Shown piece by piece: positions 26,146-35,799 of a stretch of 64,000 bases of DNA (its first letter is position 1; each line of letters opens with the position of its first letter). The position numbers and the translations under genes are program-made. A model generated the notes under the pieces. That model was not told where the DNA came from. It did no database searches and was given only the letters and a program-made list of their open reading frames with translations. Source of the DNA: Pseudoteredinibacter isoporae (GTDB lineage Bacteria > Pseudomonadota > Gammaproteobacteria > Pseudomonadales > Cellvibrionaceae); NCBI RefSeq assembly GCF_011602085.1, contig NZ_JAAONY010000002.1, positions 310,001 through 374,000 on the forward strand, read 5' to 3'.

Positions 26146-26667
26146 TTAAAGACACATAGCCTCAAGTTTTTGATTTAGTTCAAGACACTTGTAGATATTC
26201 ACATCACCTTTTCGAATCTCCCACGTTGCTCCTACTACAGGGCTGGCCATAGCTACCGCCATCTCCGTAGCTACCATCGAGGCATCAGATATAGGCTGTA
26301 ACGCACAAACATGTAGAGCTTTTTCTTTCAGCTTTGCAAGATCCTCTATTTCTCGAGTCGAAAGAAGGCGTATTCCAGGACAGCCGCCAGGCTTATAAAA
26401 CTCTAAGACCGAATTGATTGAGGCAGACTGGCGATCTGGATCAAAATACTCTCCGATACTGTTTAACAACATCGGAAAATTAATTAAGCATAACGATAGC
26501 GAAGTAACTAGAGTTGCATTTGATTCAAAGCCAGTAAAAATGACTACGACCAAAAAAACACCAGCAGAAAGAAAAGTTAGCGCCCCTGAAAAATCACCCA
26601 AAATTAAACGAGACAAACATGTAACGGCAAACAGAGCAAAAACTATAACGGCTGAATAATGGCGCAC
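26146..26667 (-). CDS. Membrane protein of unknown function
   Basis: This 173-residue protein has two to three N-terminal hydrophobic helices (about 5-70) and a soluble C-terminal half with five scattered cysteines. It starts at a GTG with no strong ribosome site. It is convergent with the RHS operon and may be island cargo. No family recognised. Confidence 0.55.
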   Translation of the reverse strand: MRHYSAVIVFALFAVTCLSRLILGDFSGALTFLSAGVFLVVVIFTGFESNATLVTSLSLCLINFPMLLNSIGEYFDPDRQSASINSVLEFYKPGGCPGIRLLSTREIEDLAKLKEKALHVCALQPISDASMVATEMAVAMASPVVGATWEIRKGDVNIYKCLELNQKLEAMCL

Positions 26668-26745
26668 CTAGAAATAAATCCTAATAAGGCTAAACACAGC
26701 CAATTTAACACCTACATATGAGAAATCAAACTTAACCTAGAAAGA

Positions 26746-26773
26746 CCCCCTGCAAACCATAGCCTGCAGAGGG
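26746..26773 (-). terminator. Terminator of the small membrane peptide gene
   Basis: On the minus strand CCCTCTGCA pairs with TGCAGGGGG (one G-T pair) around a 10-base loop, followed by TCTTTC. It starts six bases past the stop at 26779, so it closes a very short transcript. Confidence 0.65.
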
Positions 26774-26778
26774 CTTCA

Positions 26779-26880
26779 CTATAAGATATAAAGCAACACC
26801 AAAGCCAAACTACATAAAGAAGTTATCACCTTGGCAACATCCACCTTAATCTCAACTATGACTGTAATTTCTGATTTCAT
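26779..26880 (-). CDS. Candidate 33-residue single-helix membrane peptide
   Basis: The ATG at 26880 opens a frame of 33 residues: an alternating Val/Ile/Glu N-terminus (MKSEITVIVEIKVDVAKV) then one hydrophobic helix of about 16 residues ending at TAG 26779. AAGAGA precedes the start by nine bases. The upstream minus-strand DNA folds into at least two hairpins, and a terminator follows closely. The shape resembles small phage or island membrane peptides and type I toxins, but that is a guess. Confidence 0.45.
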   Translation of the reverse strand: MKSEITVIVEIKVDVAKVITSLCSLALVLLYIL

Positions 26881-27102
26881 TGCAAAGTCTCTTGAAATCA
26901 GCTCAGCCGGCCGAGCCGTTAAAAGCTCGAATTTCTATACCGCCTTGCGAGCGGTGCAATACACCTTACTAGTATCAGCATATAGCAGCAGATGGACTCA
27001 ACTCCCTCGCCCCCCCGAGCACTGCCTTTAACGCTAGGCATACCGTCAAACCCCACTATCTTTTAAGTGCCCTGGTAACACTGTTCGCTCGATCAAGGGT
27101 TC

Positions 27103-27346
27103 TTAAGGAATCTCCCCCTGTGCCAGTTTCGTTTTCAGCTTGAGCAATTCCTTCCTGGCATCGGACAGAGTCACGGCCGGATAACCCCCCAATGTGGCAA
27201 GCTGCTCTTTCCCAGCCAAACGGTATTTCGCCCGCCAGACCTTAGCCCCGGAAGGCCTGACATAGAGGTGCATACCGCCCCCATCAGCGAGTTTATAGGG
27301 CTTACTTGGGCTTCGCCTGTTTTAAGGCGGTGGCTGCGAGCTTCAT
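27103..27346 (-). pseudogene. P4-type tyrosine integrase, N-terminal remnant
   Basis: Reading from ATG at 27346, MKLAATALKQAKPK meets a stop. One base out of register, near 27305, the frame continues KPYKLADGGGMHLYVRPSGA and then KVWRAKYRLAGKEQLATLGG, ending in TAA at 27103. This is the arm-DNA-binding domain (DUF4102) of P4-like integrases; the catalytic domain is wholly missing. It lies about 200 bp downstream of tRNA-Pro, the classic site for such islands. It is a frameshifted, truncated relic. Confidence 0.88.
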
Positions 27347-27542
27347 TTTTACTTTGAATCCTGATATTGGGGGTACAGGGGAGTCTATAGGAAGCAATAC
27401 CCCCAATGCTACCCCCCCCCCAATTTACGCACTGGGCAGCAATACCACGAGAGAAAGGGAGAAAAAAACGAGAAAAAAGACTATAAAAACAGTGCTTTTT
27501 GAGTGAAATGGACAAATACAGATCGAACATGAAAAAGGAAAT
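27347..27542. other. Putative island attachment-side spacer
   Basis: These bases separate the tRNA-Pro 3' end from the integrase relic. They contain a run of about ten C (27412-27421) and a partly mirrored GGGGGTAC / TACCCCC pair. Integrase genes next to tRNAs usually have their arm-binding sites here. A matching direct repeat of the tRNA end was not found by eye to the left. Confidence 0.4.
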
Positions 27543-27619
27543 TGGTCGGGACGGCAGGATTTGAACCTACGACCACTACACCCCCAGTGTAGTGCGCTAC
27601 CAGACTGCGCTACGCCCCG
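27543..27619 (-). tRNA. tRNA-Pro (GGG)
   Basis: The minus strand folds as a cloverleaf with CCA encoded (TGG at 27543-27545 on the plus strand). The acceptor stem is CGGGGCG/TGTCCCG-like. The anticodon stem CTACA/TGTAG holds loop CTGGGGG with GGG at positions 34-36. The D arm (TAGCGCAG...GGTAGCGC) and T arm (GTAGGTTCAAATCCTGC) are complete. It is the last gene of the pheST-ihfA-merR side and a likely former integration site. Confidence 0.96.
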
Positions 27620-27828
27620 ATAGAGATAAAGTTTGTTGCGTGATTCGAAGATGCTGCAGCAAGCTTTATTGGAAGCTCCCGAATTGGGAGAGGCGGCTAT
27701 AATACCCGATAAGCCTTTGATTGCAAGCGAATTTTGGCATTTTGGGGCTTTGTCGAACTCTTGTTTTGTCTCTCTTTTGCGGGCACATCATCTGCGATTT
27801 GATCGCTAAATCTCTGAATTTCAGGCAT

Positions 27829-27851
27829 AAAAAAACCGGGGGAAACCCGGC
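27829..27851 (-). terminator. Terminator after the merR gene
   Basis: On the minus strand CCGGG-TTTCC-CCCGG is followed by seven T. It lies 31 bases past the stop codon of the MerR-family gene and closes the pheST-ihfA-merR operon before tRNA-Pro. Confidence 0.85.
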
Positions 27852-27881
27852 TTTTGTTGGCTTGCTGCTCCGCTGTAGCTT

Positions 27882-28241
27882 TTAGGCCTTTAGCGTGTCC
27901 AGCAGCTCTTCCAATTCGTTGATCATTTGACGTACCAGTGCCTGGAATTCCTGCTTGTCATCGCCCTCTTCCGGCTCGCTGTTCATTTTCAGGCGAGCAC
28001 CGCCGATAGTGAAGCCCTGCTCGTACAGCAGCGCTCGAATCTGGCGTATGGTCAGTACGTCTTGGCGTTGGTAATAACGGCGGTTACCGCGACGTTTTAC
28101 CGGTTTCAGCTGTGGGAATTCCTGCTCCCAGTAGCGCAGCACATGGGGTTTCACTGCGCACAGCTCGCTTACCTCGCCAATAGTAAAATAGCGCTTACCG
28201 GGGATCTCCGGCAGTTCGTCATTATTCGTCGGTTCCAGCAT
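27882..28241 (-). CDS. MerR-family regulator linked to ihfA
   Basis: This 119-residue protein has the MerR N-terminal helix-turn-helix ([25 protein letters not shown], then [19 protein letters not shown]) and a coiled C-terminal helix, with no metal-binding cysteine loop. The same gene follows ihfA in many gammaproteobacteria; its target is not established. Its start overlaps the end of ihfA by 20 bases, so translation is coupled. Confidence 0.9.
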   Translation of the reverse strand: MLEPTNNDELPEIPGKRYFTIGEVSELCAVKPHVLRYWEQEFPQLKPVKRRGNRRYYQRQDVLTIRQIRALLYEQGFTIGGARLKMNSEPEEGDDKQEFQALVRQMINELEELLDTLKA

Positions 28242-28524
28242 AAGCTTCTACACGTGCCTTGAGTTTTTGCCCAGGGCGAAAAGTCACCACACGGCGTGCC
28301 GTGATGGGGATCTCTTCTCCGGTTTTGGGGTTGCGGCCAGGACGTTGGCTTTTATCGCGCAGCTCAAAATTGCCAAAGCCCGAGAGCTTAACCTGCTCAT
28401 TAGACTCCAGCGCGGCGCGAATTTCTTCAAAAAACAGCTCGACAAGCTCCTTGGCTTCACGCTTGTTGAAACCAAGTTCTTCGTACAGCTTCTCGGCCAA
28501 ATCGGCTTTGGTCAGTGCTGACAT
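28222..28524 (-). CDS. ihfA: Integration host factor alpha subunit
   Basis: This 100-residue DNA-bending protein has the HU/IHF signature [21 protein letters not shown], where the Pro-containing arm inserts into the minor groove. With IhfB it forms the IHF heterodimer, used in recombination, replication and transcription. Position directly after pheT is conserved in gammaproteobacteria and supports the alpha assignment. Confidence 0.97.
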   Translation of the reverse strand: MSALTKADLAEKLYEELGFNKREAKELVELFFEEIRAALESNEQVKLSGFGNFELRDKSQRPGRNPKTGEEIPITARRVVTFRPGQKLKARVEAYAGTDE

Positions 28525-28597
28525 GGTTGAGACAAAGCTCCTTCCTGAAACTTATTGCCCTACCCGAAGCGCTAAACCGGCCGGTTTGGCTGGCGTT

Positions 28598-30961
28598 TTA
28601 CCTCAGGCTGGCACCCAGTTCTTCCTCAAGACGCTTGACCACCGCATCTACTGAGGAATTGATTTCTTCCTCCGTAAGAGTGCGTGATGGATGCTGATAC
28701 GTCAAGCCCAATGCAACACTTTTTCTTTCTGCATCAATACCTTTGCCGGTATATACGTCAAAGACCTTTAAGTCTACAAGCTCTTCCCCGGCCGCAGCTC
28801 GCACCCCTGCCAGAAGGGCGTCAGCCGTGGTTTCACGCGCCACCAGCAGTGCCAGGTCGCGGCGAACTTCAGGGAATTTCGAGAGTGGCTTAAAGGCCGG
28901 CAAACGCGCTTCAGACAGGGCCGCCTGCTCGATTTCAAACAGATAAACGGACTGATTGATGCCCAGCTGCTGCTGAATTTGCGGGTGCAAGGCACCGAGA
29001 TAACCGACGACCTCACCATTCAGTTCAATAGCCGCACACTGCCCTGGATGCAGTGCGGAATGCTCTGCCGCCACGAAACGGAAGCTTTGGGAAGTGATAT
29101 CCAGCAGACCCTCTACAACACCTTTCAGGTCGTAGAAATCCGTGGCTTCAGCTTTGGCGCTCCAGCCTTCTGGCAGGCGATCACCGTACATTAGGCCAGC
29201 CAACATAGGCACCTGCTTCTCCAGGGAATGGAAACTCAGGCCGGTTTCAAACAGCTTGGCACGGCTCTGCTGACGTTTCAGGTTATGTTGCAATGCCTGT
29301 ACCAGGCCTGGCCACAATGAAGTACGCATAACCGCCATATCGGCGCTGATTGGGTTTTTCAGTTCAATTGGGGGCTGATCGGGGTTAAATACCTTTTGCA
29401 GCTCAGTGTCGATAAAGCTGTAGCAAATGGCTTCCTGAAAGCCCTGGGCAACCAATTGCTGACGCAGGGCCGGCAGACCCACTTTGCTTTCGTTACGCGG
29501 CAGAATGGTGATTTCTGCTTCCAGGCTGGTGGTCGGCAGGCGATTATAGCCGTATACACGAGCCAACTCTTCCAACAGATCGGCTTCAATCGCTATATCG
29601 AAACGATAGCTTGGTACGGTGAAGACCCAACCGGTCTCGGTGTTTTCCACCAGATGCAGACCAAGGCGAGTCAGGATATCAACCACCTCTTCATCCGACA
29701 TAGAGAAGCCCAAGCCGGATTCAATCTTGTGGCGACGCAGCTCTACTTTGCGCTCTGCGGGTACTTGATCAGCCAGCTCAGCCACATGCGTTGGGCCAAC
29801 CTTGCCACCTACCGCTGCAACCAGCAGCTCTGTGGCACGCTCAATGGCTTTTTCCTGCAGCTGATAGTCCACGCCACGCTCGTAACGGTGGGAAGCATCG
29901 GTGTGCAGGCCATAGCTGCGCGCACGACCGGCAATCGCAATAGGGTCAAAGTAGGCACACTCCAGAAACACATCGGTGGTTTCTTTGCTTACCGCGGTGG
30001 ATTCGCCACCCATAATGCCCGCCATCGCAACCGGGCCGTTGCTGTCGCAGATCAATAGCGTTTCGTCTTTCAGCTCAACATCCTGGCCGTCCAGTAGGGT
30101 CAGTTTTTCTCCGGCTGTGGACTGGCGAACATGAATACTGCCTTTCAGTTTGTTCATGTCGAAGGCATGCAAGGGCTGACCCAACTCCAACAGAACGTAG
30201 TTGGTTACGTCTACTACAGCATCAATGGAGCGTAATCCGGCGCGACGCAGTTTTTCCTGCATCCACAACGGGCTTGGCTTGGACAAATCAACATCGCGAA
30301 TCACTCGCCCCAGATAACGCGAACAGGCCACTCCAGCCTCAAGAGAAACTTCCAGAGTTTCTTTGGTATCCGCTTCAACCGCTGGCATCTGTGGTGGCGT
30401 TACCGGGGCACGGTTTAATACACCAACATCACGAGCAATACCCTGCATGCTCAAGCAGTCGCTGCGGTTCGGTGTAAGATCCACCTCAATGATTTGATCA
30501 TCCAGATTCAGGTATTCACGCAAACATGTACCGACAGGGGCGTCGCTTGGTAATTCCCATATGCCGGAATCGTCTTCACCGCACTGCAATTCGGTTTCGG
30601 CACACAGCATGCCTTTGGATTCAACGCCGCGCAGTTTGGCTTTTTTGATTTTGAAATCACCCGGCAGTTTTGCACCAACCAAGGCAAACGGAATTTTAAT
30701 TCCGGCACGTGCATTCGGTGCACCACAAACCACTTGAGTAAGCTCGTCTTCGCCACCCGCTACTTGGCAGACGCGAAGCTTGTCAGCATCGGGGTGTTGT
30801 TCAATAGAAACAATTTCACCCACAACCACTTTGCTGAATTCTCCAGCGGCGGATTCTACGGCGTCAACTTCGAGACCCGCCATGGTGAGCTGCTCGACCA
30901 ATTCTTCTGTACTGATATTGGGGCTTACCCATTCGCGCAACCAGCTTTCAGATACTTTCAT
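28598..30961 (-). CDS. pheT: Phenylalanyl-tRNA synthetase beta subunit
   Basis: This 787-residue beta chain of the (alpha-beta)2 enzyme charges tRNA-Phe. Visible parts are the N-terminal tRNA-binding EMAP-like domain (about 40-150; HPDADKLRVCQV), the B3/B4 editing region with KGMLCAETELQ, the B5 domain, and a C-terminal ferredoxin-fold anticodon-binding domain (from about 695). Length matches the family. It follows pheS by 57 bases. Confidence 0.98.
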   Translation of the reverse strand: MKVSESWLREWVSPNISTEELVEQLTMAGLEVDAVESAAGEFSKVVVGEIVSIEQHPDADKLRVCQVAGGEDELTQVVCGAPNARAGIKIPFALVGAKLPGDFKIKKAKLRGVESKGMLCAETELQCGEDDSGIWELPSDAPVGTCLREYLNLDDQIIEVDLTPNRSDCLSMQGIARDVGVLNRAPVTPPQMPAVEADTKETLEVSLEAGVACSRYLGRVIRDVDLSKPSPLWMQEKLRRAGLRSIDAVVDVTNYVLLELGQPLHAFDMNKLKGSIHVRQSTAGEKLTLLDGQDVELKDETLLICDSNGPVAMAGIMGGESTAVSKETTDVFLECAYFDPIAIAGRARSYGLHTDASHRYERGVDYQLQEKAIERATELLVAAVGGKVGPTHVAELADQVPAERKVELRRHKIESGLGFSMSDEEVVDILTRLGLHLVENTETGWVFTVPSYRFDIAIEADLLEELARVYGYNRLPTTSLEAEITILPRNESKVGLPALRQQLVAQGFQEAICYSFIDTELQKVFNPDQPPIELKNPISADMAVMRTSLWPGLVQALQHNLKRQQSRAKLFETGLSFHSLEKQVPMLAGLMYGDRLPEGWSAKAEATDFYDLKGVVEGLLDITSQSFRFVAAEHSALHPGQCAAIELNGEVVGYLGALHPQIQQQLGINQSVYLFEIEQAALSEARLPAFKPLSKFPEVRRDLALLVARETTADALLAGVRAAAGEELVDLKVFDVYTGKGIDAERKSVALGLTYQHPSRTLTEEEINSSVDAVVKRLEEELGASLR

Positions 30962-31018
30962 GATGTGTTTTCTTCCAATTCAATTCTGTGTCGTTGTTGT
31001 TCGATCTTTTCCGCAGGC

Positions 31019-32292
<1,274 letters not shown>

Positions 32293-32649
32293 TTAAGCGA
32301 GAGCAGCTTTGGCTTTTTCAACGATGGCCGCAAAAGCAGGCTTGTCGTGAACGGCCAAGTCAGCCAGTACGCGACGATCCAACTCGATGTTGGCTTTCTT
32401 TAAACCAGCGATCAAACGGCTGTAGCTCAAACCTTCATTGCGAGATTGCGCATTGATTCGAGTGATCCACAGAGCGCGGAAGTTACGCTTTTTAACGCGA
32501 CGATCGCGATAAGCGTATTGACCGGCTTTGATAACCGCTTGCTTGGCTACGCGGAAGATGCGCGAACGCGCTCCGTAGTAACCTTTAGCTTGTTTTAAAA
32601 CTTTTTTGTGACTGCGACGTGCCACTACACCACGTTTAACTCGTGCCAT
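32293..32649 (-). CDS. rplT: 50S ribosomal protein L20
   Basis: This 118-residue basic protein has the L20 hallmark [17 protein letters not shown] near residue 14 and [22 protein letters not shown]20 binds 23S rRNA early in 50S assembly and represses the rpmI-rplT message in E. coli. It follows rpmI by 37 bases. Confidence 0.98.
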   Translation of the reverse strand: MARVKRGVVARRSHKKVLKQAKGYYGARSRIFRVAKQAVIKAGQYAYRDRRVKKRNFRALWITRINAQSRNEGLSYSRLIAGLKKANIELDRRVLADLAVHDKPAFAAIVEKAKAALA

Positions 32650-32686
32650 AATCCTATCCTCTTAAAATTTGATAACCCAGCGTTGC

Positions 32687-32881
32687 TTATTTGGCACGCA
32701 TCATGCGATCTACCAGACCTACATTATCTTCATGCAGGATGTTGGTACCACGCAGTTGACGCTTACGCTTAGTGGTCATCTTGGTCAGGATGTGGCTTTT
32801 GTTAGCGTGCTTGTGCTTATAGCCCGCAGCCGTCTTTTTGAAGCGCTTGGCAGCGCCACTGTGTACTTTAGCTTTTGGCAT
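32687..32881 (-). CDS. rpmI: 50S ribosomal protein L35
   Basis: A very basic protein of 64 residues, with [17 protein letters not shown] and a lysine-rich [14 protein letters not shown] stretch typical of L35. Second of the infC-rpmI-rplT order seen in most bacteria, 61 bases after infC. Confidence 0.98.
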   Translation of the reverse strand: MPKAKVHSGAAKRFKKTAAGYKHKHANKSHILTKMTTKRKRQLRGTNILHEDNVGLVDRMMRAK

Positions 32882-32942
32882 CAGAATAACTCCAGATGTA
32901 TTTGATGGTTAATTTAGAGTGAGAAGGCAGCTAAAAGCCCGA

Positions 32943-33482
32943 TCACTTCTTCTTTTTCGGGGCGATGATCATCAACAGCTGACGTCCTTCCATTTTCGGA
33001 CGTTGCTCGACAATCGCGATCTCTTCCAGGTCAGTTTCGATACGGCCTAACATCTCCATACCTAACTCCTGGTGAGCCATTTCCCGGCCACGATATCTTA
33101 GAGAAATCTTGACCTTGTCCCCTGCTTCGAGGAAACGGGTGATGTTACGCAACTTAATGTTGTAATCACCAATATCCGTTCCCGGACGAAATTTCATTTC
33201 TTTAACCTGCTGCTGCTTCTGTTTCTTCTTGGCAGCCGCCTTGGTTTTCTTTATATCAAAGAGATGTTTGCCGTAGTCCATAACCTTACAAACAACAGGG
33301 TCAGAATCACCTGCAATCTGTACCAGGTCCAGACTCGCTGAGCGTGCCACCTGTAACGCTTCGTCCAGTGTGACAATACCCACTTGTTCTCCATCCGCAC
33401 CAATCAGGCGAACCTTGTCCGCAACGATGGCATCATTGATGTTGGCCTTTTTGCTACGGCCTTTCGAATTATCTCTTTTAAT
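32943..33482 (-). CDS. infC: Translation initiation factor IF-3, ATT start
   Basis: This factor of 179 residues prevents subunit joining and proofreads the start codon. The first methionine frame would begin inside the protein. The true start is ATT at 33482-33480, preceded nine bases upstream by AGGAG and encoding [20 protein letters not shown], which is needed for the N-domain. Later motifs are [14 protein letters not shown] and [12 protein letters not shown] rare AUU start is conserved in infC and lets IF-3 repress its own message. It lies 111 bases after thrS. Confidence 0.96.
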   Translation of the reverse strand: MKRDNSKGRSKKANINDAIVADKVRLIGADGEQVGIVTLDEALQVARSASLDLVQIAGDSDPVVCKVMDYGKHLFDIKKTKAAAKKKQKQQQVKEMKFRPGTDIGDYNIKLRNITRFLEAGDKVKISLRYRGREMAHQELGMEMLGRIETDLEEIAIVEQRPKMEGRQLLMIIAPKKKK

Positions 33483-33593
33483 TGCTCTTTTCTCCTAAAT
33501 ATGGGCCAGCCCTCCCCTCAAGGAGGAGTTTTGGCCCCTCAAGCGCAAACGCCGAGGCGCTTCCCGTTTCGATATACCGTCTTGGCGGTAACT

Positions 33594-35516
33594 TCAGGAA
33601 GCAGCTCGGCTGCGTTGCGCCACGTCTTGTTCAAGCAGTTCAATAAAGGCCTCAAGGCTCATGCTGCCGAGGTCTTCGCCGCTGCGTGTGCGAACGGCCA
33701 CTGCTTGCGATTCAACCTCTTTATCCCCAATTACCACAAGGTAAGGGGTCTTCTGAATCGTGTGCTCGCGGATTTTAAAGCCGATCTTCTCATTTCTCAA
33801 GTCCGATTTGGCTCGGAAGCCCTTGTCACACAAGGTTTTCTCCACTTTTTGGCAATATTCGGACTGATTATCGGTAATATTGAGGATTGCGACCTGTTCT
33901 GGCGCCAGCCAGGTTGGGAATGCACCCTCGTAATGCTCGATCAAAATACCGATAAAACGCTCAAATGAACCCAGAATTGCACGGTGCAACATCACCGGCA
34001 CCTGGCGCGACCCATCTTCTGCGACATATTGTGCATCCAGGCGACCCGGCATGGAGAAATCCACCTGCATGGTGCCACACTGCCAGATACGACCCAGGCA
34101 ATCTTTTAGGGAGAATTCGATCTTAGGGCCGTAAAAGGCGCCCTCACCTGGCAGATATTCGAATTCCAGCCCTTTGGCATTCAGTGCGTCTGCCAGAGCT
34201 TTTTCGGCACGATCCCAATCTTCATCAGTACCTACACGCTTTTCAGGACGGGTGGACAGTCGAATGATGACATCGGAGAAGCCAAAATCAGCGTAAACGG
34301 CGTACAGGAGATCCGTGAATGTTGAAACCTCATCCTGAATGGCGCGCTCTTCACAGAAGATGTGGCCATCATCCTGCACAAAGCCACGTACACGCATAAT
34401 GCCCTGCAGCGAACCCGATGCTTCATTACGGTGACAGGAACCAAACTCAGCCAAACGTAGCGGCAGGTCTTTGTGGCTCTTCAGACCCTGATTGAACACC
34501 TGCACATGACACGGGCAGTTCATGGGCTTGATCGCAAAATCTTTATCTTCAGATTTTACGGTGAACATATCGTCGTGGAATTTATCCCAGTGGCCGGAAC
34601 GCTCCCATAAGCTGCGATCCACAACCTGTGGGGTTTTGATCTCTTGATAGCCGTTGTCACGCTGAACTTTGCGCATGTACTGTTCGACAGCGGTATAAAT
34701 AGCCCATCCTTTCGGGTGCCAGAACACCATACCGGGCGCTTCTTCCTGCAAATGGAACAGGTCGAATTTCTTACCCAGCTTGCGGTGGTCGCGTTTTACG
34801 GCTTCTTCCAGAAAACGCAAATGCGCCTTCAGGGCTTTCTTGTCAGCAAAGGCAATACCGTAAATACGCTGCAGCATTTTGTTATCGGAATCACCGCGCC
34901 AGTATGCGCCGGAAACGCGCATCAGTTTAAAGTGATGGCAGAAGCTCATGTTCGGCACGTGCGGGCCACGGCACATGTCGACGTATTCTTCGTGGTGATA
35001 GAGACCCGGACGATCGTCTTTGGCAATGTCGTTATCCAGGATTTCCATTTTGTAAGGCTCGCCGCGCTGCTCAAAGGTATCGCGGGCCTCTTGCCAGCTG
35101 ACCTTCTTTTTCACAACGCTGTAGTTGGTTTTAGCGAGTTCCAACATACGTTTTTCAATTGCCTGCACATCTTCGTCGGTGAGGGCGTGCTCCAGATCGA
35201 TATCGTAGTAAAAACCATGCTCGATGGTCGGACCAATCGCCATCTTCGCTTCCGGGTACAGCTGCTTTAAAGCATGCCCCAGCAAGTGCGCACAGGAGTG
35301 GCGGATAATTTCGATACCGTCGTCATCGCGGGTGGTGAAGATGGTAAGCTCAGCGTCGTCTTCAATAATGTCGCAAGCATCCATACGCTGGCCGTTTACT
35401 CTGCCACCTAACGTCGCTTTCGCCAGGCCAGGGCCAATATCAGCCGCCACCTCATAAATGCTTACGGGCTTGTCGAATTCGCGTTTGGAACCATCGGGAA
35501 GTGTAATTACAGGCAT
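33594..35516 (-). CDS. thrS: Threonyl-tRNA synthetase
   Basis: This 640-residue class II enzyme shows in order a TGS domain (1-60; [14 protein letters not shown]), an editing domain with the HxxxH motif ([13 protein letters not shown]), a catalytic core with zinc cysteine [10 protein letters not shown], and a C-terminal anticodon-binding domain. Length fits the family. It starts the thrS-infC-rpmI-rplT operon. A promoter and stem-loop lie just upstream (see 35608-35677). Confidence 0.98.
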   Translation of the reverse strand: MPVITLPDGSKREFDKPVSIYEVAADIGPGLAKATLGGRVNGQRMDACDIIEDDAELTIFTTRDDDGIEIIRHSCAHLLGHALKQLYPEAKMAIGPTIEHGFYYDIDLEHALTDEDVQAIEKRMLELAKTNYSVVKKKVSWQEARDTFEQRGEPYKMEILDNDIAKDDRPGLYHHEEYVDMCRGPHVPNMSFCHHFKLMRVSGAYWRGDSDNKMLQRIYGIAFADKKALKAHLRFLEEAVKRDHRKLGKKFDLFHLQEEAPGMVFWHPKGWAIYTAVEQYMRKVQRDNGYQEIKTPQVVDRSLWERSGHWDKFHDDMFTVKSEDKDFAIKPMNCPCHVQVFNQGLKSHKDLPLRLAEFGSCHRNEASGSLQGIMRVRGFVQDDGHIFCEERAIQDEVSTFTDLLYAVYADFGFSDVIIRLSTRPEKRVGTDEDWDRAEKALADALNAKGLEFEYLPGEGAFYGPKIEFSLKDCLGRIWQCGTMQVDFSMPGRLDAQYVAEDGSRQVPVMLHRAILGSFERFIGILIEHYEGAFPTWLAPEQVAILNITDNQSEYCQKVEKTLCDKGFRAKSDLRNEKIGFKIREHTIQKTPYLVVIGDKEVESQAVAVRTRSGEDLGSMSLEAFIELLEQDVAQRSRAAS

Positions 35517-35607
35517 TTTATAAATTCCTAATCAGTGGTGACCCCTACCAAAGGCCACATGAATTAATTGGGTCGACTTGGGAAACCGTACCCTGAGATT
35601 ATAAGTC

Positions 35608-35634
35608 ACGAAAAAGCCCGCCTTTTGGCGGGCT
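35608..35634 (-). promoter_or_regulatory. Stem-loop in the thrS 5' leader
   Basis: On the minus strand AAGCCCGCC pairs with GGCGGGCTT around AAAA, followed by a T-run, with the form of an intrinsic terminator. There is no minus-strand gene upstream to terminate, and a promoter (35649-35677) sits just ahead, so it would be the 5' end of the thrS mRNA. It could protect the message or act with ThrRS feedback. Confidence 0.6.
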
Positions 35635-35648
35635 TAATTCGGGCGCAA

Positions 35649-35677
35649 ACTTTACCATTCGACCAAGGGCAAATCAA
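35649..35677 (-). promoter_or_regulatory. Probable sigma-70 promoter of thrS
   Basis: On the minus strand TTGATT (35677-35672) and TAAAGT (35654-35649) are spaced by 17 bases, a good match to the consensus. Start of transcription would fall near 35643, just before the leader stem-loop and about 125 bases before the thrS start. Confidence 0.55.
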
Positions 35678-35799
35678 TTCACAAGGAAGGATAAAAGCCC
35701 GCTATTTGTCGCCTTCAGATCAAGCATCGGCGCCTGCTGACAAGGCCGGACCCGGCAAGCTTGCTAGCATAAACGGCTAACAACAATAGCGAGGCCTTT

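Larger units (their letters stand above)
26668..27102. other. Noncoding stretch with a small ORF and terminator
   Basis: The stretch holds a candidate small membrane peptide gene (26779-26880) and its terminator (26746-26773), described separately. The remainder, between the peptide and the integrase remnant, shows GC-rich hairpins on the minus strand before the peptide but no further gene. Confidence 0.5.

Noticed and set aside
27171-27530. A 119-codon minus-strand frame beside tRNA-Pro
   Set aside because: It is the wrong register of the integrase remnant and the attachment-side spacer. The real protein sequence is in the shifted frame.
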